64,000 nt of DNA from Panorpa germanica (lineage: Eukaryota > Arthropoda > Insecta > Mecoptera > Panorpidae): assembly GCA_963678705.1 (NCBI GenBank), contig OY783206.1:23261807-23325806 (forward strand), written 5' to 3'. Under the pieces are notes generated by a model, which was given only the letters and a program-made list of their open reading frames with translations, did no database searches and was not told the origin of the DNA. This document shows positions 34,833 through 44,648 of this stretch, piece by piece (the stretch's first letter is position 1; every line of letters begins with the position of its first letter). The position numbers and the translations under genes were made by a program.

Positions 34833-35144
34833 TGTACTTAATTAAAGTTATATATAATATACAGACTAAAGATTATTTTGTACCAATAAACGACTCTCCG
34901 AAAAATAGGATTCTGACAAGGAAAAATTGTTAGCGAAAACAGTAACTCACAGGAAATTTCCGATGGGGCTCAGACGTTGCAGTTGTAACAGGAAGGTAGT
35001 CTCTCTGATTGAACAGACTGCTATCTAACTGCTTCAGCTCTTTGCTTTTCCTTTTCAAAATTCCCTCTCGTTCAAAAAAAGATGTTGTTCTAAAAAAATA
35101 TTAACATAAATTAGTATAATTGCAGAAACAATTATAAAAAAAAT
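34833..35144 (-). other. element leader, gag-proximal part
   Basis: Non-coding sequence between the gag start and the tandem repeats on the element strand. No gene. Confidence 0.5.
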
Positions 35145-35412
35145 ATTATAGTAAATATTCAAAAGTATTGGATATAATACTAAAAAAAATTAATAGCTTC
35201 AATGACAGACAAAGATGCTACAAAAAAATACTTGGATTATAGCAAATATTCAAAAGTATTGAATATAATACTAAAAAAAAATATCAATAGCCTCATTAAC
35301 AACGTTGCTACCAAAAAAAAATGCTTGGATTATAGTAAATATTCAAAAGTACTGAATATAATACTAAAAAAAAATGATAGCCTCGTTAAAAATAATGCTA
35401 TTAATAAAAAAA
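35145..35412. repeat. ~92-bp tandem repeat in the element leader, about 3 copies
   Basis: Units begin at 35145, 35236 and 35329 with ATTATAG(T/C)AAATATTCAAAAG, then TATAATACTAAAAAAA and a variable centre, then ACAAAAAAATACTTGG. Spacing is 91 and 93 bp. The repeats lie between primer site and gag, in the untranslated leader of the element RNA. Confidence 0.85.
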
Positions 35413-35827
35413 ATACAATTATCAATTTATAATAATAATTATATACAAAAAAAAAGATACTGTCTTATTATACTTAAAGATTTTCTTATCAGTGATTATG
35501 ATCTATAAACAGCTGTGTGCAGGGCTCTGGACGCGACCAACATCGATTTAGATTATTCCATGTGTTCTAGAAGCATCCATCCATTCGCATGGCGGCAAAA
35601 GGTTTCTTTTTTTCTGGTTCGGCGGGCTGTAGTTTTGCATCCACCGGACTTGTAGAAAAATTATGTGAAATACAGATGAATTGACGTTCTATCTCGTACT
35701 CTTCGGCAATTTTTGGAAATAATCCATCGGCGTAGTGGCATCCAGATTAATTGATCTGCATCCAGGTGTAGAATATATAGAAAAAAATTTTGGGCGTACC
35801 TCTTGGATATTTATGTGTAGGAATATC
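35413..35827 (-). other. element leader, primer-proximal part
   Basis: Non-coding leader with a GC-richer stretch at 35515-35720. No frame recognised. Confidence 0.5.
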
Positions 35828-35835
35828 TCTTCGAG

Positions 35836-35852
35836 ACCCCACCTGACACCAT
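35836..35852 (-). promoter_or_regulatory. primer binding site, tRNA-Leu-like
   Basis: One base inside the 5' LTR, the element strand reads TGGTGTCAGGTGGGGTC. The plus strand therefore shows the 3' end of a tRNA, CCTGACACCA. CTGACACCA is the known 3' end of insect leucine tRNAs, and the adjacent TTCGAGA resembles a T-loop. The exact isoacceptor cannot be assigned, since the spacing is one base short of a canonical tRNA. Confidence 0.65.
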
Positions 35853-35853
35853 T

Positions 35854-36672
35854 TGTTGTGAGTAGATTCGAGGGCGGATGTTACACCTGACATCAATGTT
35901 GTAAAAAGAGGTCGGATTGTCGTTCTAGAAGGAGATTACTCAGCTTGCTAATACATTCCGCAGGGATGCTAGTTTCTGGAAGTAGACTCTTCAGTTGACG
36001 ATCATCCACCTTCTTGAATTACTCACGTTGATAAGAATTAACTCTTTTAAGATGATTAATAGGATTCTTGTTAAGACGGTGTATTGTTGCAATTAGAGAA
36101 TACTTGAGCGGTCTAAAGTAACCTCGTTGCAACATACGACGGTTGAACAATTAGTATCTTTTTATTACTATTAATACAAACACTTTTATTAAAATATATC
36201 ATTTATTCGTTGTAATATTATATCTGCTTACTTAATTACAATAGTATTTTATTAGATTAATGAAGATGTCAGATATAAAACAAAATGTAATTCTAGTGTT
36301 ATAATTTGATTAATAGTTAAAATGTGCTCACTATTGAATACTTAGATGTTACAATTGGAGTATTGTACGAACGAAGTACAATTAGTAAACACTTGGTTGA
36401 GACTCAGGAGAAGACTGACTTTCTGACTAGCGTGCAGATTAATATATAATGATTTATTTCACATCACAATGTGCCAATACTGAGTTACCAGCATTAAAAC
36501 AATATAAAATCTCCACAGACCAGAGTCAATGTTTACAAGCGCTAAATACAAATAATTATTTATTACAATATTAATACTAAAATTAAAGATAACATAATAT
36601 AATTCTTATAAAATAAATAACATTTATATTAAAAATAGGAAGGATAAGTACGACTTATGCGTACTTACAACA
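35854..36672 (-). repeat. 5' LTR (819 bp)
   Basis: Near-identical to 31199-32017, with G at 36541 against A at 31886. It begins TG and ends CA and is followed by the AAAC target duplication at 36673-36676. Confidence 0.95.
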
Positions 36673-37189
36673 AAACAAATATTTATCGAGTTCGAAATTG
36701 TTCCTTTTTAACATTGTTAAGCCCCCGTTGTTAGGAGTGTAACTCAATGAATACAGCTTTAACGAAGAATGACATTGTAGGCAAGCACAGCGCTTATATT
36801 CCTCGAAGACTGTATTACACCCATGGAACAGTATATCAATAAAGAGAGGCACAGCTCACAAAACTGCCTAGTGAGGCAGAGAGAGAGAAAGACCCTTATA
36901 AGAAGAATAGACTTATAATAAGCCAAATTGAGACGAATTCAGCGAAAATAAAAAAATAATAAAAAGAAATAAGGATGAAAAAATCACTCCCTTTTATAAA
37001 TTGAATATAATACACTGTTAAATCAAACTAGGGGTGCGATTGAAGAAATAGAAAGCAAAATAAGGGGTAGTTTAGTCGTCTTAACCTTTGTTAAATTTAT
37101 AATAATATCTGTAATTATATTAATAGAAATATTTTATCGATTTTGATATATTACACCAAATTTACAAGTTCGCAAGGGAATCTTGATCA
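36673..37189. other. right flank of the LTR element, no gene
   Basis: Starts with the second AAAC duplication. A minus-strand 65-codon frame at 36655-36852 crosses the LTR boundary and is not a gene. Confidence 0.4.
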
Positions 37190-37380
37190 ATGTGCTTGCG
37201 AACTCCTTTTTTGATTGAAATAAAAGTTTATATGTATATTGACGTTTTTATTTTTTTAAATATCCAAAAGTTGACGGAGTTCTAGCTATATCAAATTTGA
37301 ATTTCAGTTGTACCGCATATTTTAGTTCCGCGTATAACATGACAGAAGAAATAAGTAATTTACCCTTTAAATCCTTAGCA
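37190..37380 (+). repeat. repeat related to 16310-16520 and 55010-55110
   Basis: Shared blocks are TATTGACGTTTTTATTTTTT AAATATCCAAAA, CTATATCAAATTTGAATTT and ACAGAAGAAATAAGTAAT. This is a decayed relative of the family B-like repeats. Confidence 0.45.
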
Positions 37381-37419
37381 AAATCACTTTTCTAATGAAC
37401 TTGATAATATTTAAATATG

Positions 37420-37680
37420 AGATTTTATTAAAAATCTTTATTTGAGTGCATCTACTTTTGATAGTTATTAGCACTTAAAATAATATATACATTTATAAAC
37501 ATTTACAATACGTAATTTACAACTTATAGACACGACAATGGGTATTTAAAATAAAGATATTTAATTAGTTTTGTAGATAAAGTCAATCAGGTTTTTAGGA
37601 CTCTCTCTGCTTTCAAATATCTGCTTATAGTCTTCAGGCATATTACAGTTTTGTTTCTGTACAAATATGAGTTTAATAAG
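37420..37680 (+). repeat. dispersed repeat family C, copy 3
   Basis: Reverse complement of 5190-5400 with high similarity (TATTTGAGTGCATC, GATAGTTATTAGCACTTAAA, CAAATATCTGCTTATAGTCT TCAGGCATATTACAG). Confidence 0.65.
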
Positions 37681-38474
37681 TCTCCTTAATTTAATTAAAA
37701 AATCTGTAATATTTTGACCAGCTGTAAAGCGAGGTATTAATAATTAAAGTGAATATTTTAAACAAACGGAGACCTACACAAATTAACTACATAAAGTACC
37801 TGATATATTATAGAGAAATAAATTACGAAATTTTTGATTCTATTTATATATTGTTTGGCCAGTTAGTAAAATTGAAGCAAACTTGGCAACGTTGCATGTT
37901 CTCATGCTTTACGCACGATAGCATGCGAACTACATACCTCACTATACTACATGTTCAACTGTGTCATATTTTCTAATATAAAGCTTGCATATATTCAGTA
38001 CAATTTTTGAAAAATAAAATGTTATCCCATACGTAAAGTTTGTACATAAATATCCATTTGAGAAGCACTGCATTGACCTTATATTCCATAATATCCCGCG
38101 GTACTATGACACAATGTGATATACGATGAGTATATACCTATATATAGATTGTTATAATTAATTTAGACATCACCGCTAGAGGCGCTAACGTTGTCGCTTT
38201 TTAGCTGTTTTTGGTATCAATACCTGCGAGGTATTTATGTTTGACACGGTAGATGGCATTAACGACGAAAATTATAATCGTCTGTCACAGCATCTGTCAT
38301 GCATATTAAATAAAAAATTATTGGATTATTAAACGTTTGAATTATGTAAAATTAATTATGCAATAATAAAATGTCAAAAGGTTTCACGTTGTTCAATAAA
38401 TGGCGGCCATTTTTATGCATTATAAAACTTGTGACAGTTTGGAATAGGCGTTATGAAACTAAAACGCAGTTTTG
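37681..38474. other. no gene recognised
   Basis: AT-rich DNA. The 75-codon frame at 37749 lacks a domain. Confidence 0.35.
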
Positions 38475-38705
38475 GGCTTAAGCCTCATTTCCACTCACTG
38501 TTTTGATATTTAATTTACGTTTTTATTTAATATTTATTAATATAGTTTTCAGGTTTTCAAAATAGGCATTCCTTGTCACACTCGTGTTTTAATTTGAGTT
38601 TAGTTAATTTAGTTGATACGCATACGCTGTTAGTAATATAAATTTTGACAGTTCGACAGTTGGACAAAATTGAATTTGGAATAATTAAAATGCTAAATTT
38701 TTAAT
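38475..38705. repeat. repeat family L, copy 1
   Basis: Reverse complement of 51940-52135: AAGCCTCATTTCCACTCACT, ATATTTAATTTACGTTTTT, TAGGCATTCCT, TTAATTTGAGTTTAGTTAA and TTTTGACAG/TTTTGTC in matching order. Its edge resembles the 15360 MITE terminus (CCCACTCACTG). Confidence 0.55.
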
Positions 38706-39611
38706 AACAAATACTAACAGAAATTGGTTTTTACTTCTTTATTTTTGACAAACTGACATTGAGCATCTTTTAAAAATAAATCCTACTGCATTTTGACAGA
38801 TTGTCACATTTTGGAGGTTATAATATAATATACTTAGTTTACTTTATTTAGACATTAAACTTTGTAAAGTTCTAAAAAAACAAAGGAAACGTAAATTAAG
38901 TTTCTAATTCATTTTGTAACACCCTGTATTATTATTTTATTTTGTATTGTTTTAATTCGCTCGTATATTTTTGTAAATAAACAATTTAGATAACACAAAT
39001 ACATATATTTTTAAAATTATACAAAATTACCATATATAACAATACTATTCATAACAATATTGTTCTTACGGTTAACCTACATTTAGTTCATGTTTCCAAC
39101 ACACTAGTACAGTGTGGTGTAGGCGCTGGTGTTGCTAAAGTAATAATCCACAAATGCCTAATATATTTAAATTTATTCAACATTTTTTATGACAAATAAA
39201 AAAGGAAATTACATTATTTCAAAGAATAAAGAAAATATAATACACATTTTGTAAATATTGGATTAACTATGATATTATAGTCATTTTCCTTTATTGTTGG
39301 TGCCGAAATTAAATTCCAGGCGAATTTTAAGATGCGATTGTTTCTTTTTCCTTTGAATATTTAATCAAATACGAATTGATCTTTAATATCTGTAAATATG
39401 ATTTGGAAGCAGTTGCCATGTAAAGTTGGTTATAATAATCTCAAAATAAAGATTATTTATTATGCCCTATAAGAATAAAAATTTAGAAACAATAGCCGTG
39501 AAATTTTTAATGCAACTGGTGATAGACTTAGAATCGACTGCTAACATCCTGAGCTTATAGCAGGACTTAAAGGTATAAAAATAAAGAATTTCTTATTAGA
39601 GTTGGTAGTCA
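38706..39611. other. AT-rich DNA, nothing recognised
   Basis: Contains GTAACACCCTGTATTATT near 38920, of a type common at ends of insect transposons, but no element was delimited. Confidence 0.3.
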
Positions 39612-40204
39612 TACGAGGTGTAGATTATATTTTATTATAAAAACAAACATTATATTTTGATGCCATTCATATTTACTTATTATCACCTTAAATATCCCCC
39701 TCCTCTATCCCTACAACCCTCCATGCGAATCTTCCATTGTTCAAAACAGTCTTTTTCTGTCATCTCCTTTAGGACGCGTGCCGATTTCTTTTCCTCAGCT
39801 TCAACGGATTCAAATCTTGTTCCTTTTAATGCAGATTTCACCATAGGAAACAACTAGAACTTGCACGGCGCAAATTCAAGTGTCAAGGCATTCAAAGTGT
39901 CAGTACAAACATTTTTGCGAGCTTCTTCTTGTTCAAACATTAGAATTATCGGCATCATTTTGGTATATACTTTTTGCATGTTAAAATTGTTATGTAAAAT
40001 TTGTCGTACTTTATTTCTGGATTCTTTATCAATTCCTATAGTTTCAGCAATCGCAGGAATACTTAACCGACGGTCGGATAGAATCAGATTACCGATTTTT
40101 CGATATTGGCATGCGATTTTGATACGGAAGGGCGACCCGGAACGTCTTCTCGGCCATGCAGAAAACGCTTAGAACACGTGCACGTGGTAAACATTCATTG
40201 CCGT

Positions 40205-40925
40205 ACTTCTTCTTTCTTTAATAGCGTAACAACCTATTGCAGATCTTAGCTGCCTCCACGGCACGCTTCTTCCAACTCAATCGGTCCAAAGCAACTCTTT
40301 GCCAGTTTTTTACTTTCAAAGTTTTGATGTCCTCTACTGTGTCGTTCAGCCATCTTGTTGGTGGTCGTACTCGGGTACCGGATCCCGTAGGGTTGTTAAA
40401 AGTGTATAATCTAGTAATATTGTCTTCAGGGCATCTCCAGACTTGGCCGAGCCATCTCAGCCAAGGAGGTTGTTTATACAGTCCATATAATTCAAAATTA
40501 TATCTGGTTCGCCAGCACACTTGTTCTTTAACAGGCCCGAATATAGTTCTTAATACTTTTCTTTCAAAAGTTTCCATAGCTCGCTGGGTGTCTGGGTTTA
40601 ATGTCCAGGTTTCGCTAGCATACAGCAGCACAGGTAGTATAAGTGTCTTGTATAGCCTCAGTTTAGATTTTCTGCTGATAATTTTGGACCTTAATTGTTT
40701 TTTTAGTCCAAAGAAACATTTATTAGCCGATTAAATTCTGATGTAAATTTCGGCATTCAGCTTGTTTTGATCGTGAATAATTGTTCCGAGGTATTTGAAT
40801 TCGCTAACCTTTTCAAAGGTGTGACCGTTAGTGCAAAAAGGGGTGTAGTTCACAGTCGAAGACAGAACTTCCATAAACTTTGTTTTGTCTTCATTAATAG
40901 TGAGACCCATGTTTGTAGCAGAGAT
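40205..40925 (-). mobile_element. LINE 3' end inserted in mariner, with target duplication
   Basis: About 720 bp of a 5'-truncated non-LTR retrotransposon. On the plus strand TCATTGCCGTAC occurs at 40194-40205 and again at 40924-40935, flanking the insert. Both copies belong to the mariner sequence (codons for YGN), so this is a target-site duplication of at least 12 bp. The 3' end on the element strand finishes with a short A-rich tail (TATTAAAGAAAGAAG). Confidence 0.8.
40218..40925 (-). pseudogene. LINE reverse transcriptase C-terminal part, one in-frame stop
   Basis: The minus strand from 40925 reads the end of the RT domain: ATNMGLTINEDKTKFM, then FEKVSEFKYLGTIIHD. A TAA interrupts at about 40731-40733. 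In the same frame it continues NKCFFGLKKQ, YASETWTLNPDTQRAMETFE, RKVLRTIFGP, RWLGQVWR and PPTRWLNDTVEDI, with a stop at 40218. The YASETWTL/RKVLR/WLGH-like order is typical of the C-terminal domain of insect endonuclease-reverse transcriptase LINEs. The only lesion in the preserved part is the one stop, so the copy is moderately young. It is truncated upstream of the catalytic YADD motif. Confidence 0.85.
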
Positions 40926-41204
40926 CATTGCCGTACACTTCTTTCAATAAATTATAAGTTTCAATAGCGGATTTTCCAAGTTTCATGTGTAACTTCATAA
41001 CAATTCGTTGCTCTATTGTTACACTTAACATTTTTCTGGCTAATGTGAACGAAGGCTACGGCTATACTGATATGTTTACAGAAGCGAGAGACACTGCATT
41101 CGAATGAGAAGGCTCATTATAAACAGCTATTCGTCGCCGGTGTTTGGCGCATACACACTTCTTCTGTACCAGCGTCAGTCTCGTTATTTAATCCGCACCT
41201 CGTT

Positions 41205-41892
41205 GTATTCCATATGTTAGCGTTCCGGAAAGCCATCCAAGACAGATCTATTTCCGGAAAAACGCCACTACGCTCTTCACAAAATTTTACTTTTTCCACA
41301 AATACCGAAAAGTACATTTACACATATTTTATCAACTTAAAAGCTTATCTAGTAAATGTCAGTAAAAATATCTTTAAAAAGTCCGTTCAAACTCGCCAAA
41401 AAGTATATCATATAGTAATAAGTAGTATTCTTCAGTGTACATATAACTTCCCCTTCCCCTTGCTCTTACCCATAGCAATAAAATTAAATTATACATCATT
41501 CACACACACTCTTACAGATCCTTGACATTCAAGTAAAGTGTTTTTCCACCATCCTTCATCTAGGCACTTCCATTTCCATTCCCTCAATTTTCTCGTTTTT
41601 TTTTTCTATTTATATTTTTACTATATACGTTTTTATTTCACTGCTTTAGTTTTTCTTATTATTATTTTTTTTTTATTTGAATGTTGACAGCATTGCCATT
41701 GCAGATACAACGATCTATCATTGTTCTCTGATGAAGTGAGGTTATGTTTAAAATAAATACACATAAAATAGCTTAAGCTCATTGCTTGTATGATGCATTA
41801 TTAGGAAGGAATTGTTCTAGGGTTGGTAGACTGTAAAAATAGCTTGAGCTGCCATCTGTCAAAACTTGAGTAAACTAATTTTTGAGTTTATA
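41205..41892. other. no gene recognised
   Basis: T/C-rich DNA near 41520-41680. Open frames here show no domain. Confidence 0.35.
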
Positions 41893-42290
41893 TTGGTATC
41901 ACTGTAGCAAAGAGCGCGCTAACAACTGTATTCAAAACTTTGATTTAGTTTACCTACAGAATTTTAATAAAACTTTTCTTAATTATTCTTTGATTAAATA
42001 CAAATCATATGAGCCTAATTATTTTGACATTGACCACGACGTTTTTATAAAAAACGAAATCTAAATTATGTAATTTTAACACGGGCTCTTATGGAGAATA
42101 TAAATGTTTATATTTTTAGTTTGAAAGTCATAAAAGAAAAATCTAAATTATTGATCAGACTTTATCGAGATGTTATTATTTAATATTTTTCAATTAATTC
42201 GAGAGATTAATCGAACAGTAGTAGTGATGTGGCAACAGCGCTTTCATATTGCTACGAAATATGCGTGTAATGAACACGTCGTAGTTGTCA
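41893..42290 (+). repeat. dispersed repeat family A, copy 3
   Basis: Shares TTTTAATAAAACTTTTCTTA ATTATTCTTTGATTAAATA, CATATGAGCCTAATTATTTT and AGTAGTAGTGATGTGGCAAC with the copies at 243 and 8893. Confidence 0.65.
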
Positions 42291-42390
42291 CGATCAAACC
42301 AAAATTGCCGCTCTGGGGTACACGTTTTGACCTAATTAATGCCATAAAGCAAAAATAGCTATGTATAACTGAAGTGAACTTATTCAACCA

Positions 42391-42453
42391 GTTGCTGTAA
42401 ACAAATGGGTCGACCGATCTTGCTCAAATTTGGTATAGTAATTGGGTATAGTG
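42391..42453 (+). repeat. short repeat shared with 12688-12755
   Basis: See the partner entry. GTCGACCGATCTTGCTC and TTGGTATAGTAATTGGGTAT are the core. Confidence 0.5.
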
Positions 42454-42745
42454 CTACCCACTTATAAAAAAAATATTTTTATAAAATAATTACCTGTTTA
42501 ATTTGTAAATTCTCGTATATTATCATATATTCAAGGGTTCTGACTATAAAACAGAAGATTATGCCACAATTACGTCCCTTTTTACCAGCCTGTACACACA
42601 TACATCATACAACGCCACTATTTCTTTTGGTAATGTTGGCAGCACTCAAGAAAAGTGGTGGTACTACTGCCATGGCACTATATCTACCAGAAGTAGTATA
42701 TTTGTGAAGTTACGCCACATTTATCTTAATGTATTATTATGTGGA

Positions 42746-42812
42746 GCGGGGCGGGGGCGGGTTAGGCGTGGAGGGCGTAGTACACAGTGTCTTTGAAGGA
42801 ATGTATATAAAG
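42746..42812 (+). promoter_or_regulatory. GC-box plus TATA-box arrangement
   Basis: GAGCGGGGCGGGGGCGGG at 42745-42761 is followed about 45 bp later by TATATAA at 42804-42810 within GTATATAAAGTGG. The spacing would place a start near 42838. No gene is visible downstream, so this may be fortuitous or serve an unseen non-coding or transposon transcript. Confidence 0.25.
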
Positions 42813-43010
42813 TGGTGTCTCACGTTTCGAGCAAAAAACAGAGAATAAAATTTATCCCATAATGAAAAGGTACTTTCCTAGTATTTTATTTACCAAATTC
42901 ATCATTTATTTTTGATGTAAGAAAGAAATCCCTTTTTTAAAAGCAAACTCTGATATTCCGGTTGCTTAAAAAGAAAAGTGTTTTCCTTGAGATGCTATTG
43001 TAATGTAGTA

Positions 43011-43185
43011 TTCATATATGCGTGTTCGGGTCTAATTATTCGGCAAACATTTTTAATCCATACACGAAGACAAGCATTTAATGTCGGAAAATATGACACA
43101 TCAAAGCGCACTTTCATATCCGAAGGACCGTACACACATGCGTTGACGACTATGACATTAAAACATAACCTACAATGCTCAGTGT
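43011..43185 (+). repeat. repeat family I, copy 1
   Basis: Similar to 58990-59170: ATTCGGCAAAC, ACACGAAGACAAG/ACACAAAGATGA, GACACATCAAAGCG/AACACATCACAGCG and the nearly identical ACCGTACACACATGCGTTGA CGACTA. Confidence 0.55.
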
Positions 43186-43529
43186 GAACGTACCAGAACG
43201 TTTATTACCCGTAATTAACAATTTTTACCAAGTATTTATGTTATAGTAAACAAGTAACTGTCATAACGTAATTTTTATTTTATTTAAACGAATGTGTTAA
43301 AAGTATAGGGAGCTGAATATTTGCCATATTTTAAAAAGAAGTGTGGACAGTCGACCCCGAATAATCGAATACCCACACAAGTAATCAAGCATGAAAATTC
43401 CAATTTTAAGTAGCTCTTGTCTCCATCAAGTTTTGAATATTTAAAAAAAATAAGACGACAATAAGAAATAGTTTGCTACCCCTTGAGCATTTTCAATTTA
43501 GTTTTAGAAAATAGAACAGATCAAAACGT
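43186..43529. other. no gene recognised
   Basis: Linker between two family I copies, AT-rich. Confidence 0.35.
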
Positions 43530-43690
43530 TCAAATATTTACTTCGGCTATGTTCGAGATACCGACACATGCCTTGACGACTATGACAATAAAACATAACC
43601 TACAATGTCAGAATATCAGAAATATCAGAAATATCAGAACGTTTATTACCCATAATTAACAATTTTTGTCAAGCTCTATTATAGTAACGT
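43530..43690 (+). repeat. repeat family I, copy 2, with triplicated 10-mer
   Basis: Resembles the right half of copy 1 (CATGCCTTGACGACTATGAC, AATAAAACATAACCTACAAT) and then has ATATCAGAA three times in tandem at about 43612-43640. Confidence 0.5.
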
Positions 43691-43699
43691 AGTATTGGG

Positions 43700-43815
43700 T
43701 CATCTATAAATTAGGGCACACACATTTCAAAGTTTCTTAACATATACCCCCTCATCCATGTCTCTTGTCACACATTATGACCCTATCCCTATAGTGACGT
43801 CACACATTAAAAAGA
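43700..43815 (-). repeat. dispersed repeat family H, copy 2
   Basis: Inverted counterpart of 6910-7045. Confidence 0.45.
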
Positions 43816-43875
43816 GATACATTTTTTAGTTTTATTTTTCTTTCTTTCTCTTTTTTAGAAGCCGAATTTTGGATT

Positions 43876-44237
43876 TAGACCATCCGTACATGGGTCGACT
43901 GATTCAGCCCGAACCGAATGAGAATGCAACTGTGTTGTTAGTGAGAGAACGCATACGACACGAATGAAAAAAAAAACTGATTTGAAATTGGTTTGGAGCG
44001 ACTGTGTCTCTAGGTCGTATAACAATTACTTTTCATGGTGAACATCATGAGCAGAGATGTGCACAAATACTTTTCAAAAGTATTTAAATACATACATACA
44101 TACAAATACCTCACACTACGACATAATAAAATCCCCTATTATGCTATTTTTAAAAAATCTATAGTCACGAAACACGGCTCGACATGGCTCGTTGCGCGGC
44201 TAGTTTGCAATCAGTCGACCCATGTGCAGACGGCCTA
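43876..44237. mobile_element. MITE with ~30-bp TIRs, 362 bp, with nested insert
   Basis: The left end TAGACCATCCGTACATGGGT CGACTGATT is matched in reverse complement by the right end AATCAGTCGACCCATGTGCA GACGGCCTA. One arm of the 27147-type fold-back element (AGCAGAGATGTGCACAAATA) and a short (TACA)n run lie inside at 44047-44107. No transposase. Confidence 0.7.
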
Positions 44238-44393
44238 AATGTAATGTCACAAAACAAGCGACTTTCATCCCCTTTTTATCACGTTTTGTCACATTTTGTG
44301 ACCGACCTTAAATATTTAAGACGCAGACACGAGACTAGAAAAATTGAATGAATCGACTATAAAGAGAAACATAATTTATCATATAGCATACAA

Positions 44394-44648
44394 CCCAGTG
44401 AACAATTTAATGAAGTGCCCTATTTAGTGACGTTTCTCTCACTATTTCACTTCAATTATAGTTCGCATCAACTTTATCTTCATTTGTACTCCGACAGGTG
44501 GAGTAATTTCGCCATTTGTAGGCGATAAAGTAGACATTTTATATGAAAAAATGTGAGAAACTGAACTATAAATGAACTCTTTCATGACAAAAAAAATCAT
44601 GACGCATCTTCAATATGATGTCAAAGTGACTCCAAAATGTTTACTGGG
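44394..44648 (-). mobile_element. CCCAGT-type MITE, copy 2 (255 bp)
   Basis: Starts CCCAGTGAACAATTTAATG and ends AAAATGTTTACTGGG, giving an imperfect TIR of about 15 bp. It is the inverted copy of 30862-31107. No frame. Confidence 0.7.

Larger units (their letters stand above)
31199..36672 (-). mobile_element. Gypsy-class LTR retrotransposon, internally deleted
   Basis: A 5474-bp element on the minus strand: 5' LTR (35854-36672), primer site, leader with tandem repeats, one gag-protease-partial RT frame, and 3' LTR (31199-32017). The LTRs are each 819 bp, begin TG and end CA, and differ at one position I could find (31886 versus 36541). A 4-bp AAAC target duplication flanks the element. Together these show a recent insertion. 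The pol region is missing everything from just after the first catalytic Asp of RT up to the last part of integrase, so movement would have needed proteins from another copy. Confidence 0.92.
39673..41031 (-). pseudogene. mariner-family transposase pseudogene, catalytic core deleted
   Basis: The N-terminal start ATG is at 41031 and the first frame contains SVTIEQRIVMKLHMKLGKSA followed by YNLLKEVYG. After the LINE insertion the reading resumes with CLPRARV, then FLHGREDVPGRPSVSKSHAN. After a frameshift it continues with LSDRRLSIPAIAETIGIDKE and VRQILHNNFNMQKVYTKMMP. This is the HTH plus linker of a mariner/SETMAR-type transposase. Beyond about 39850 it jumps to the C-terminal tail (KSALKGTRFESVEA, CFEQWKIRMEGC, RDRGG). 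The ~130-residue region holding the DDD catalytic residues is absent. Several stops and frameshifts make it non-functional. Confidence 0.85.
39612..41204 (-). mobile_element. mariner-like element, dead, interrupted by a LINE
   Basis: The left end reads TACGAGGTGTAGATTATATT. The right end carries the imperfect inverted match TTTAATCCGCACCTCGTT at about 41187-41204. Between them, on the minus strand, are the two ends of a mariner-family transposase and an unrelated LINE piece (40205-40925). Removing the LINE makes the helix-turn-helix region continuous. Boundaries are approximate because the right TIR is diverged. Confidence 0.65.

Noticed and set aside
35202-35432. 76-codon plus-strand frame with repeated peptide units
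   Set aside because: It is the translation of the ~92-bp leader tandem repeats on the strand opposite to the element.
35828-35852. apparent 3' half of a tRNA gene
   Set aside because: Position immediately inside the LTR identifies it as the primer binding site; no 5' tRNA half is present.
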